From Bacteroidales bacterium (GTDB lineage: Bacteria > Bacteroidota > Bacteroidia > Bacteroidales > UBA12077), in contig JAUVUS010000183.1 of NCBI GenBank assembly GCA_030600865.1, forward strand, positions 1 through 5,755: a stretch of DNA of 5,755 nt, in the 5' to 3' direction. Of the stretch, positions 1 to 5,662 are shown piece by piece. The translations under genes and the position numbers were made by a program. The notes beneath the pieces were generated by a model, which saw nothing but the letters and a program-made list of their open reading frames with translations, was not told the DNA's origin and did not search any database. Within the stretch, counting starts at the first letter, position 1. Each line of letters opens with the position of its first letter.

Positions 1-395
1 GAAATACCTGCATTATTAATTAACACATCAATTTTTCCGTATTTTTCTATTGTTTTGTCAATTAAATATTTACATTCGTCAATATTCTTAACATCAGTTA
101 TAACTGATAATGCTTCACCGCCTTGCTTTTTGATTTTTTCTTCAACTTTTTTTAATTCTTCTATTCTTCTTGCAGCAAGAACAATTTTTGCTCCATTTTG
201 GGCAAACTCCATTGCACATGCTCTCCCTATTCCCGATGATGCACCGGTTATAATAATAACTTTATCATTAAATTTAGGTTTAAACTTTATAATATTTTCG
301 CGTTTTTTTATTTTAGGCAATTGTAAATTATACCGTTTAAATAAGTCTTTACTAATAAGGTATGAGTTTGGAAACATTTTTTTAATGTTTTTCAT
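1..395 (-). CDS. Short-chain dehydrogenase/reductase (SDR), N-terminal part, cut by the window edge
   Basis: This is the N-terminal 131 residues of an NAD(P)-dependent oxidoreductase; the reading frame runs off the window at base 1. Visible classical SDR landmarks are the Rossmann dinucleotide-binding motif TGASSGIG at residues 50-57, an ARR segment at about residues 75-77 (basic residues after beta-2, which often favour NADP(H)), an acidic D at 101 after beta-3, and the structural NNAG motif at 127-130. The catalytic Ser/Tyr/Lys part lies outside the window. The ATG at 395 begins 2 nt after the stop of the acyltransferase gene upstream, so the two are probably translationally coupled. Unusually, about 43 residues precede the Rossmann core, where most classical SDRs have 5-10; the extension is basic and not a membrane segment. 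The substrate cannot be read from the sequence. Context suggests a keto-lipid or 3-ketosphinganine-type reduction, which is an inference. The SDR call itself is very secure. Confidence 0.93.
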   Translation of the reverse strand, partial: MKNIKKMFPNSYLISKDLFKRYNLQLPKIKKRENIIKFKPKFNDKVIIITGASSGIGRACAMEFAQNGAKIVLAARRIEELKKVEEKIKKQGGEALSVITDVKNIDECKYLIDKTIEKYGKIDVLINNAGI

Positions 396-397
396 AG

Positions 398-1519
398 TTA
401 TAATTTTTTAATATAACATCTTACTCTTTTGTGTTGTCTGTATTCGAACTTATTCCACAAATTATTAACTTTCATATTATTTTCGAGTTCTCGTGTTGAT
501 TCGAGATTAGTAATTCCGTTTTTAATAAAAGCACTGGAAATGTCATTAAAAATAATGCCATTAACGCCTTTGTTCTGATAGTCCTTTTGTACTGCAATAA
601 GTAATGTATCGACTGTATCATTTTTCCGTAAAGCATGCATAACACGGATAAAACCAAATGGAAACAGTTTGCCTTTTGATTTTTGCTGCGCTTTTGCAAG
701 AGACGGTATCGTTATTCCGAATGCAATTACTTTACCTGTTGTATCCAATATTATTGATACATACTCGGGTCTGAGAATTGATATAAATTGTTTTTTAAGT
801 TCTTCTATTTGTCTCTTTGTTAATTCCGAAAAAGCATAAATATCTTTATATTCAGCATTCAAGAGCCTGAACAAGTCATCGGAATATTTCAATATATCTT
901 TTTTCTTTTTGAGTTTAACACTATGTAGTTTGTATCGTTTTTTTATTAATGCAGCCCCCTTCACAAATTTTTCAGGTACAGATTTCGGAACTTTAACATT
1001 ATACTCAATCCAATCTACATCTTTCTTATATCCAAATTCTTCAATTAATTTCGGATAATACGGAAAATTGTAATGAGCAAAAGAAGTTGGCATTTCATTA
1101 AAGCCTTCAGTAAGAATTCCAGAAGAATCAAAAGAAGAAAATCCGAGCGGCCCATGTATATTTTCCATTTTTTCATTTATTGCACAATTTTCAACTGTTC
1201 GCAGTAATAACATTAATACTGCTAAATCATCTACAAAGTCTAACCACCCAAATCTTGCATATTTAATATTGTGTTTTTCATTGTATTTGTTATTGATAAT
1301 TCCTGCTATTCTTCCAATTATTACTCCATTTTTGATTGCTACCCAGTATTTAGCCTTGCAAAATTCAAAAGCAGGATTTTTATCAAAGGATAGAGTTTGC
1401 AACTCTTTTGCATGAATAGCCGGGATATAAAATTTATTACCTGAATACAATCTATCAGGAAACTTTATAAATTCCTTTATTTCTTTATTAGTTGATATTT
1501 CTTTGATTATTAAACTCAT
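398..1519 (-). CDS. GNAT-fold acyltransferase, YghO / bacterial ceramide synthase-like family
   Basis: This 373-residue protein is about twice the size of a simple GNAT acetyltransferase. Its landmarks match, from memory, the large family that includes E. coli YghO and the bacterial ceramide synthase bCerS of Caulobacter, often misnamed 'GTP cyclohydrolase' in Bacteroidota. They are FGWLDFVDD at 90-98, HGPLGFSSFDSSG at 122-134 with EGF at 138-140, the NFPYYPKLIEEFGYKKDVDW block at 151-170, a GNAT motif A-like acyl-CoA loop QNKGVN at 315-320 preceded by LLIAVQKDYQ, and a C-terminal E..ENN.....W..F.Y...KR.R.Y pattern (343-369). No signal peptide or membrane segment is evident, so it is likely cytosolic or peripheral. 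It would transfer an acyl group from a thioester to an amine; the exact substrate is not shown. It sits 54 nt after the methyltransferase gene and 2 nt before the SDR gene, on the same strand. Family placement is fairly secure; ceramide synthesis is only a possibility. Confidence 0.85.
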   Translation of the reverse strand: MSLIIKEISTNKEIKEFIKFPDRLYSGNKFYIPAIHAKELQTLSFDKNPAFEFCKAKYWVAIKNGVIIGRIAGIINNKYNEKHNIKYARFGWLDFVDDLAVLMLLLRTVENCAINEKMENIHGPLGFSSFDSSGILTEGFNEMPTSFAHYNFPYYPKLIEEFGYKKDVDWIEYNVKVPKSVPEKFVKGAALIKKRYKLHSVKLKKKKDILKYSDDLFRLLNAEYKDIYAFSELTKRQIEELKKQFISILRPEYVSIILDTTGKVIAFGITIPSLAKAQQKSKGKLFPFGFIRVMHALRKNDTVDTLLIAVQKDYQNKGVNGIIFNDISSAFIKNGITNLESTRELENNMKVNNLWNKFEYRQHKRVRCYIKKL

Positions 1520-1573
1520 TGTCTTTTATCAGTTAGTCTAATATCGTTTTTTAGTCAGTTATATGAAAAAAAA

Positions 1574-2341
1574 TTATTTCATCAAAACATAAAACAAGTA
1601 CTCAAATTCTCCTGTCAAAAATTTATTGTAAGTTGGTGTTCCTTCTGTTGCAGCAAACTTTTTTCCTAAGCCATGCAAAAATTTTGGTACTATCTTATGT
1701 ATTAAATTTTCTCTTTCGCTTGTTGATAATTTTAATGCTTCTAAAACATTTGTTGTAATTTTTTCATCATTTAAAAGCATAAAGCTTGAATTTTTCAATT
1801 GCGTATTCAGTTTTTCAAGTTCAACTTCATGCCTGAAATCAGCGAAAAGGAAAAAACCGCCTGGTCTTAAAACACGATATACTTCATATAAGAATTTATC
1901 CATTTTAGAATAACGGTGCGAAGACTCAATATTTATTACCACATCAAAAGTATTATCCTGAAAGTTTAAGTTTTGTGCATTTGCCTGTAAGAATTTAGTT
2001 TTTTCATTTGAATAATGTTTTTTGCAAAATTGTATTGCTTTTTTATTCAAGTCAATTCCAGTTATAGAGCTTGGTGATAAATAACGATTTATATATGATA
2101 AACCACCACCACGTCCGCAACCTATCTCTAAAATATCTTTCCCTTTAATATTTGCACCTGATGCAACTAAATTATAAAGTTGTGCTGAGTATCTGTTTTT
2201 TTCATCACTTTCATCAAGTTTGATTTTATGATTATCTTTCGAATAACCATAATTCATAAAAATAACTTCGGCGTTTTTATCAACTGTACTTACATACCAG
2301 TACCAGATTCTGAAAAAAACATTTTTTAGTTTTTCTTTCAT
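1574..2341 (-). CDS. Class I SAM-dependent methyltransferase, phthiotriol dimycocerosate methyltransferase-like
   Basis: A complete 255-residue methyltransferase. SAM-binding motif I is LEIGCGRGGG (71-80), the acidic ribose-binding residue is D97 in TGIDLN (94-99), a NAQNL segment at 121-125 fits motif II, FDVVINIESSH lies at 132-142, and LRPGGFFLFADF at 158-169 is the usual strand after the helix. The N-terminal region (IWYWY about 12-16, EVIFMNYGY about 25-33, LDESDEKNR 42-50) and the C-terminal EGT..Y..FLTGE.EY (about 233-248) line up by recollection with the whole length of the Mycobacterium phthiotriol/phenolphthiotriol dimycocerosate O-methyltransferase (Rv2952). Similarity therefore goes beyond the generic SAM fold. 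A Bacteroidota cell would not make phthiocerol lipids, so the substrate is probably another hydroxylated or keto lipid; this is inferred. The ATG at 2341 is 12 nt after the stop that would end an unbroken TetR gene, which supports both the start and co-transcription. Predicted cytosolic or membrane-associated; no signal peptide. Confidence 0.92.
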   Translation of the reverse strand: MKEKLKNVFFRIWYWYVSTVDKNAEVIFMNYGYSKDNHKIKLDESDEKNRYSAQLYNLVASGANIKGKDILEIGCGRGGGLSYINRYLSPSSITGIDLNKKAIQFCKKHYSNEKTKFLQANAQNLNFQDNTFDVVINIESSHRYSKMDKFLYEVYRVLRPGGFFLFADFRHEVELEKLNTQLKNSSFMLLNDEKITTNVLEALKLSTSERENLIHKIVPKFLHGLGKKFAATEGTPTYNKFLTGEFEYLFYVLMK

Positions 2342-2353
2342 TCTCTATAAAAA

Positions 2354-2443
2354 TTATTTCGATAATCCTCTAATTAATATTTCTGATAAATCATCAAAAT
2401 GTGGTGAGTATTTATCATACTTTCCTTGTAAAAAAAAAGGTAT
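2354..2443 (-). pseudogene. Detached in-frame C-terminus of the TetR gene, after a nonsense codon
   Basis: Reading on in the same frame past the TAA at 2446-2444 gives 29 codons, beginning IPFFLQGKYDKYSPHFDD and ending EILIRGLSK, then TAA at 2356-2354. Joined to the preceding VLKGL this is a typical TetR C-terminal helix pair (KGLxIPFF...). Frame is kept on both sides, so one base substitution (for example GAA or CAA to TAA) explains it; the A9 run at 2430-2438 is not needed as an indel source. With the frame restored, the gene would end 12 nt before the methyltransferase start. There is no ATG in this piece, so it is not an independent gene. Confidence 0.8.
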
Positions 2444-2932
2444 TTAAAGCCCTTTTAAAACCATAATAAATACATCAAGTAAAACATTTGTGTTAATATC
2501 AGTTGCAAATTCGCCATTATCAATACCTTGTAATATTATTTTTTCAATATTATTTTTTTCCCAATTATCCAATCCTGCACGTAAATCGTCAATAAAATCA
2601 AAGTGCTCAAAAAAATCGGCTTTAATTGTTTCATGATAGCTTACTGCATTGTTTAAAATCTCCATTCTTTTAATTAAATAAAGTTTTATTTTTTCGGCTG
2701 CTTTTAGTTCATTATTACTAATAATAACCGATAAATTACTCTGGAGATTATATATTTCCTTTGAAACAACTTCTCTGAATAAATCTTCTTTACTTGCAAA
2801 ATGATAATATAAAGAACCTTTAGCCTTTCTAGCTATTTTAGCAATTTCGTCCATAGAAGTTTTATGAAACCCAAATCGGCTGAACAATTTTTCAGCTACT
2901 GATAAAATTTTATCTTTTGTATCGTCTTTCAT
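2444..2932 (-). CDS. TetR/AcrR-family transcriptional regulator, prematurely terminated
   Basis: The 162-residue reading frame has a textbook TetR N-terminal DNA-binding domain: ILSVAEKLFSRFGFHKTSMD (9-28), then the helix-turn-helix with IAKIARKAKGSLYYHFASKE (30-49) and DLF. The rest is a helical ligand-binding and dimerisation region with no recognisable ligand signature. TetR proteins are usually 190-210 residues; this one ends at a TAA (2446-2444) after VLKGL, and the same frame continues with 29 more sensible codons (see the adjoining entry), giving 192 residues if the stop were a sense codon. The truncated product would lack the last helix, normally part of the dimer interface, and may be unstable or inactive; the DNA-binding part is intact. 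It is first in the minus-strand operon that continues with the methyltransferase, and probably represses its own promoter. A sequencing error at one base is the main alternative. The family call is very secure; functionality is doubtful. Confidence 0.92.
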   Translation of the reverse strand: MKDDTKDKILSVAEKLFSRFGFHKTSMDEIAKIARKAKGSLYYHFASKEDLFREVVSKEIYNLQSNLSVIISNNELKAAEKIKLYLIKRMEILNNAVSYHETIKADFFEHFDFIDDLRAGLDNWEKNNIEKIILQGIDNGEFATDINTNVLLDVFIMVLKGL

Positions 2933-2961
2933 GATATTCGTTTTGACTATATTTGTTTTTC

Positions 2962-2979
2962 AGTACAAAAATATGTATT
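2962..2979. promoter_or_regulatory. Candidate TetR operator: imperfect palindrome AGTACA-n6-TGTATT
   Basis: AGTACA (2962-2967) and TGTATT (2974-2979) form an inverted repeat matching at 5 of 6 positions, with a 6-bp AAAATA spacer. It lies 30-47 bp upstream of the TetR start and encloses the predicted -7 element. Placement and symmetry suit a self-repressing TetR dimer site, but the arms are short and AT-rich and a chance match is possible. Confidence 0.35.
2966..2973 (-). promoter_or_regulatory. Predicted -7 promoter element for the TetR operon
   Basis: On the minus strand this reads TATTTTTG, an exact match to the Bacteroidota sigma-ABfr -7 consensus TAnnTTTG. It would start transcription near 2960, about 28 nt before the TetR ATG at 2932. 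No convincing -33 TTTG is present at the expected distance, and in AT-rich DNA such matches arise by chance, so confidence is moderate to low. Confidence 0.4.
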
Positions 2980-3146
2980 TATTTTTAAATGCCATAATTT
3001 TTAACACACTTTAACTTTTGCAGTGAAGGAAAATTTAATGGACAGTATAAACGCACAAAACTATAGTGTTTTATTCGTTTAAACCTTTCAGAAATCTTAA
3101 TATTAGATTCTCGGAAACCTAAAAAAATAGTTTTTGATTTGCAAAT
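2980..3146. other. Intergenic spacer between MATE and TetR genes, no gene seen
   Basis: Neither strand has a convincing reading frame or RNA gene. Small symmetric elements are present: a perfect 10-bp palindrome ATTTGCAAAT (3137-3146) directly after the MATE stop, AATCT/AGATT with a 7-nt loop (3093-3097 and 3105-3109), GTTTAAAC (3077-3084), and ACTATAGT (3060-3067). None is a GC-rich stem followed by a T-tract, so I see no clear intrinsic terminator for the MATE gene; read-through into the TetR operon cannot be excluded. Confidence 0.6.
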
Positions 3147-4481
3147 TTATATCCGCTTATATTTCCAGTTCCCAAATTTTAAATACAAATATGATAAGAG
3201 GCCAATTATCAGACCGTAGATTATTTCTACACACCAAACCCATTCAACTCTGGAATTTTCAATATTGACAAGTAAATATGTTATCAAAATATAAAGAACA
3301 ATAACAATAGTTTCTATCATAAAAGAAACTTTGGTCATGCCGGTACCAGATACACCACTAAAAAGCACAAAACCGGTTGTTAGAAATATCGCAGCTATAC
3401 TAACCACGTAAAGTGCTGGTAGCGAATCTTGAATAAGTAATGTATTATTAGTATAAATTGACAAAACTTTTTCGGGAATCGTTAGATTTACTAAAACTAA
3501 ACCCAAAACGCCAAGAATACACAACTTTAAAATTTTAATAACAACAGGTATAACTTCACAGGTTCTTTCGCGTCCAATAAGAAAACTTACCAAAGTATTT
3601 GTTGCCGAAGTAAATCCCCAAATCGGAATCAACATAACAACATAAATACTTCTAATAACATTTGAAATAGCAAGTGAATGTTCTCCCATTTTCTCTACAA
3701 ATAATAAGAAGAAAAACCATCCTGTAAACGAAATAAAGTTTTGCATCATCATTGGCAATGCAACAGTTAATATTCGTTTTAAAAGTGCAAAATTGAATCT
3801 TTGGAACTTGAATAATCCAAAATACTTTGTATCAATAAATTTAATAGTATAAAAAATAAAGAAAATACATGCTATAATTTCAGCAATAACCGATGCAATA
3901 GCAGCACCTGCAATTCCGTATTTGGCAAATCCAAAGTTTCCAAAAATCAAAGCATAATCAAAAAATACATTGGTAAAAGCCATAAAAATTGTGGTCCAGG
4001 TAATTACCTTCGTTCTGGCTATTCCAATATAAAATGCTCTAAATCCAAAGTTTATACAGGCAAATAGTAATCCTAGTATCCTGTAATTCAAATATTCCTG
4101 TGTTGCAACTTTTACTTGTTCCGACTCCAGAACTTTATCAAAAATAAATGGCATTGCACTTTTCATTGCAACAACTAATATTATAGCAAGTAAAACCAGG
4201 AAGTAATGAGAATGCTCAATTATAATACCTATTTCATTGTGTTTATTTTCACCATACCTTCGGGCAACAATAATTTGGGTACCTACAGAAAATCCGAACC
4301 CGAGCATTATTAAAGTAAGATAAAAAACACCTCCAATAGCAGCAGCGCCAAGCTCAACTTCCCCTACTCTACCTAAAAATGCAGTATCAGTAACACTAAT
4401 AATATTTTGCACAATACTGCCAAGTATAATTGGATAAGCTATCTTCCAGATTCCTTTATATGTTATTGAAGTTTTTAACAT
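3147..4481 (-). CDS. MATE-family multidrug/cation antiporter
   Basis: A complete 444-residue inner-membrane protein of normal length for the multi-antimicrobial extrusion (MATE) family, which exports cationic drugs, dyes or other amphiphilic compounds in exchange for Na+ or H+. It shows the expected two-lobe layout of about 12 hydrophobic segments. The first MatE repeat covers about residues 12-200, with VTDTAFLGRVGEVELGAAAI (30-49), the family's conserved segment after the first helix, FGFSVGTQIIVARRYGE (62-78) and GIAGAAIASVIAE (189-201). The second starts near 237 with ALPMMMQN (241-248) and has a similar block near 290-304 (FTSATNTLVSFLIGR). The start ATG at 4481 is followed shortly by the IWKIAYPIILGSIVQ helix typical of the family N-terminus. 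It has its own upstream region and lies 214 bp before the TetR gene on the same strand; a TetR-controlled exporter relationship is possible but not shown. The substrate cannot be predicted. Confidence 0.95.
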   Translation of the reverse strand: MLKTSITYKGIWKIAYPIILGSIVQNIISVTDTAFLGRVGEVELGAAAIGGVFYLTLIMLGFGFSVGTQIIVARRYGENKHNEIGIIIEHSHYFLVLLAIILVVAMKSAMPFIFDKVLESEQVKVATQEYLNYRILGLLFACINFGFRAFYIGIARTKVITWTTIFMAFTNVFFDYALIFGNFGFAKYGIAGAAIASVIAEIIACIFFIFYTIKFIDTKYFGLFKFQRFNFALLKRILTVALPMMMQNFISFTGWFFFLLFVEKMGEHSLAISNVIRSIYVVMLIPIWGFTSATNTLVSFLIGRERTCEVIPVVIKILKLCILGVLGLVLVNLTIPEKVLSIYTNNTLLIQDSLPALYVVSIAAIFLTTGFVLFSGVSGTGMTKVSFMIETIVIVLYILITYLLVNIENSRVEWVWCVEIIYGLIIGLLSYLYLKFGNWKYKRI

Positions 4482-4504
4482 TATTGCAAATTAAAAATTG
4501 CTAA

Positions 4505-4512
4505 CAAAATTA
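4505..4512 (-). promoter_or_regulatory. Predicted -7 promoter element for the MATE gene
   Basis: The minus strand reads TAATTTTG, matching the Bacteroidota consensus TAnnTTTG. It lies 23 bp upstream of the MATE ATG at 4481, implying a very short leader. There is a TTG upstream but at a longer than ideal distance (about 24 bp). The AT-rich context makes chance occurrence plausible. Confidence 0.35.
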
Positions 4513-4680
4513 AATCAAATTTTAATTATTAAACAGCAATTAATTATGGAAAGCTTATTTCATCAAAAGTTTAAATAAATAAAAATATAAATAGTCATGA
4601 TAATTGTATGATTTATCAAATAAAAGTGAATGTTGAACAAAATATGTAGACAATCGTTAAATGCAATGCATTAATCTTTG

Positions 4681-4688
4681 TATATTTG
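4681..4688 (+). promoter_or_regulatory. Predicted -7 promoter element for the lipoprotein operon
   Basis: TATATTTG matches TAnnTTTG exactly and would give a leader of about 50 nt before the ATG at 4746. No good -33 element is seen about 20 bp upstream (the sequence there is CGTTAAAT), so this is a tentative call. Confidence 0.35.
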
Positions 4689-4745
4689 ATATTTAGTTAA
4701 TTTTTACTTTAAATAGCATTATAAGCACAAAACGTATTCGTTTTT

Positions 4746-5651
4746 ATGTTGAGCAAATTACTGAACATCCGACATATTTTTATTTTTATACTTGCAAGTA
4801 TCTTAATTACATCCTGTAAACCATCATCAGATAAACAGGAAAATGAGGAAAGGATTCCGTTAAGAGAAATTGATACCTCTACTGTTTTACTTAAAATTAA
4901 TAATACACTGTTTACGCTACCTTCACCATATCAGGCAACCTATTCTATAAAAAACAGTAACATAGCATTTAAAAAGTCGTTATTAAATCCTCCGGATAAT
5001 GTTTCAAATTATACTACAAATTTTAAGCAAGCAATAAATGTAGGGATTTATGGCACTGACTTAGGGTATTTAAATATTTATGATAAGATTCGGGATGTAA
5101 TTTACTATTTTACCGTTATAAAAAAATTGAGTAAAGAGATTGGGATTCACAATGACATACAAATTGACATTATAGATAAAATTGAGAGAAACATTGATAA
5201 TCAGGATTCTTTATTATATTATTTATCCGGAACTTACAGACAATTCGACTCCTATTTAAAAACAAATAACCGAAAAGATATTGGTGTGTTAATTATTACT
5301 GGCGGTTGGATTGAAAGTTTATATATACTTTCGCATGCCGCTGTTGAAAGTAAAAACAGGCAAATAATAAATCGTTTGGGAGAACAAAAGCATCCCTTAG
5401 ATAATTTAATTGAAATTTTATCTCCATATTATTATAATTCAAAAGATTTTTCTTTGTTAATTGATGATTTAGTTGATCTTGCCTATGAATTTGACGGAAT
5501 AATTTATAGTTACACATACGAAAAACCAGAAATTAATCCCGAGAAAAAACATACATTGGTGAATAGTACATCGAATGTTATAATATCAGAATATCATTTA
5601 AAGACTATCGCTAATAAAATTTCATCTGTCAGGAATAAAATCATTTACTAA
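4746..5651 (+). CDS. Uncharacterised Bacteroidota lipoprotein
   Basis: A 301-residue exported lipoprotein of unknown function. The N-terminus has basic residues, a hydrophobic stretch IFIFILASILI (11-21) and a lipobox ITSC ending at Cys24, so signal peptidase II should cleave before Cys24 and the protein be lipid-anchored, probably in the outer membrane. After the cysteine comes a polar linker rich in Ser, Lys and Glu (25-38). The mature part appears mainly helical, with a central NVGIYGTDLGYLNIY segment (98-112) and GGWIESLYI (186-194). I recall similar segments in conserved hypothetical proteins of Bacteroidales, but know no function and see no enzyme motif. The ATG at 4746 is chosen because it places the signal peptide exactly at the N-terminus. 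A second exported protein starts 11 nt downstream, so the two probably form an operon and may work together in the envelope. They are divergent from the MATE gene. Confidence 0.85.
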   Translation: MLSKLLNIRHIFIFILASILITSCKPSSDKQENEERIPLREIDTSTVLLKINNTLFTLPSPYQATYSIKNSNIAFKKSLLNPPDNVSNYTTNFKQAINVGIYGTDLGYLNIYDKIRDVIYYFTVIKKLSKEIGIHNDIQIDIIDKIERNIDNQDSLLYYLSGTYRQFDSYLKTNNRKDIGVLIITGGWIESLYILSHAAVESKNRQIINRLGEQKHPLDNLIEILSPYYYNSKDFSLLIDDLVDLAYEFDGIIYSYTYEKPEINPEKKHTLVNSTSNVIISEYHLKTIANKISSVRNKIIY

Positions 5652-5662
5652 TTTGATTTTTT

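Larger units (their letters stand above)
4482..4745. other. Divergent intergenic region between MATE and lipoprotein genes
   Basis: This 264-bp region is very AT-rich and holds the promoters of two divergent genes. No reading frame or RNA gene is convincing. Besides the two predicted -7 elements listed separately, it contains a 13-bp palindrome TTTAATTATTAAA (4521-4533) behind the MATE promoter, and an inverted repeat TGATAA-n9-TTATCA (4598-4603 and 4613-4618) near its middle. Confidence 0.7.

Noticed and set aside
55..411. Plus-strand open frame of 118 codons opposite the left-edge gene
   Set aside because: The minus strand codes an SDR with TGASSGIG and NNAG motifs over the same bases; the plus-strand product has no recognisable family and is an antisense shadow.
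472..699. Minus-strand open frame of 75 codons inside the acyltransferase gene
   Set aside because: It lies in another frame of a gene whose family-specific C-terminal motifs cover this stretch; no independent start context or homology.
1530..1561. Short repeated words TTAGTC (1533-1538, 1551-1556) and CAGTTA (1530-1535, 1556-1561) in the gap between methyltransferase and acyltransferase
   Set aside because: Six-base repeats in a 54-bp AT-rich spacer are too short to call a repeat or operator; no promoter-like element accompanies them.
2430..2438. A9 homopolymer as a possible frameshift site explaining the short TetR
   Set aside because: The frames before the stop and after the homopolymer are the same, so no net indel is needed; a single substitution at the TAA is simpler.
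2444..2446. Stop-codon reassignment or programmed read-through at the TetR TAA
   Set aside because: TAA is used as the normal end of the other complete genes here, and no recoding structure is visible, so a mutation or a sequence error is much more likely.
3093..3109. AATCT/AGATT hairpin as a terminator of the MATE gene
   Set aside because: The stem has only 5 mostly A-T pairs and no T-tract follows it on the minus strand.
5296..5517. Minus-strand open frame of 73 codons opposite the lipoprotein gene
   Set aside because: It is antisense to the well-supported lipoprotein frame and has no signal, motif or spacing that supports it.
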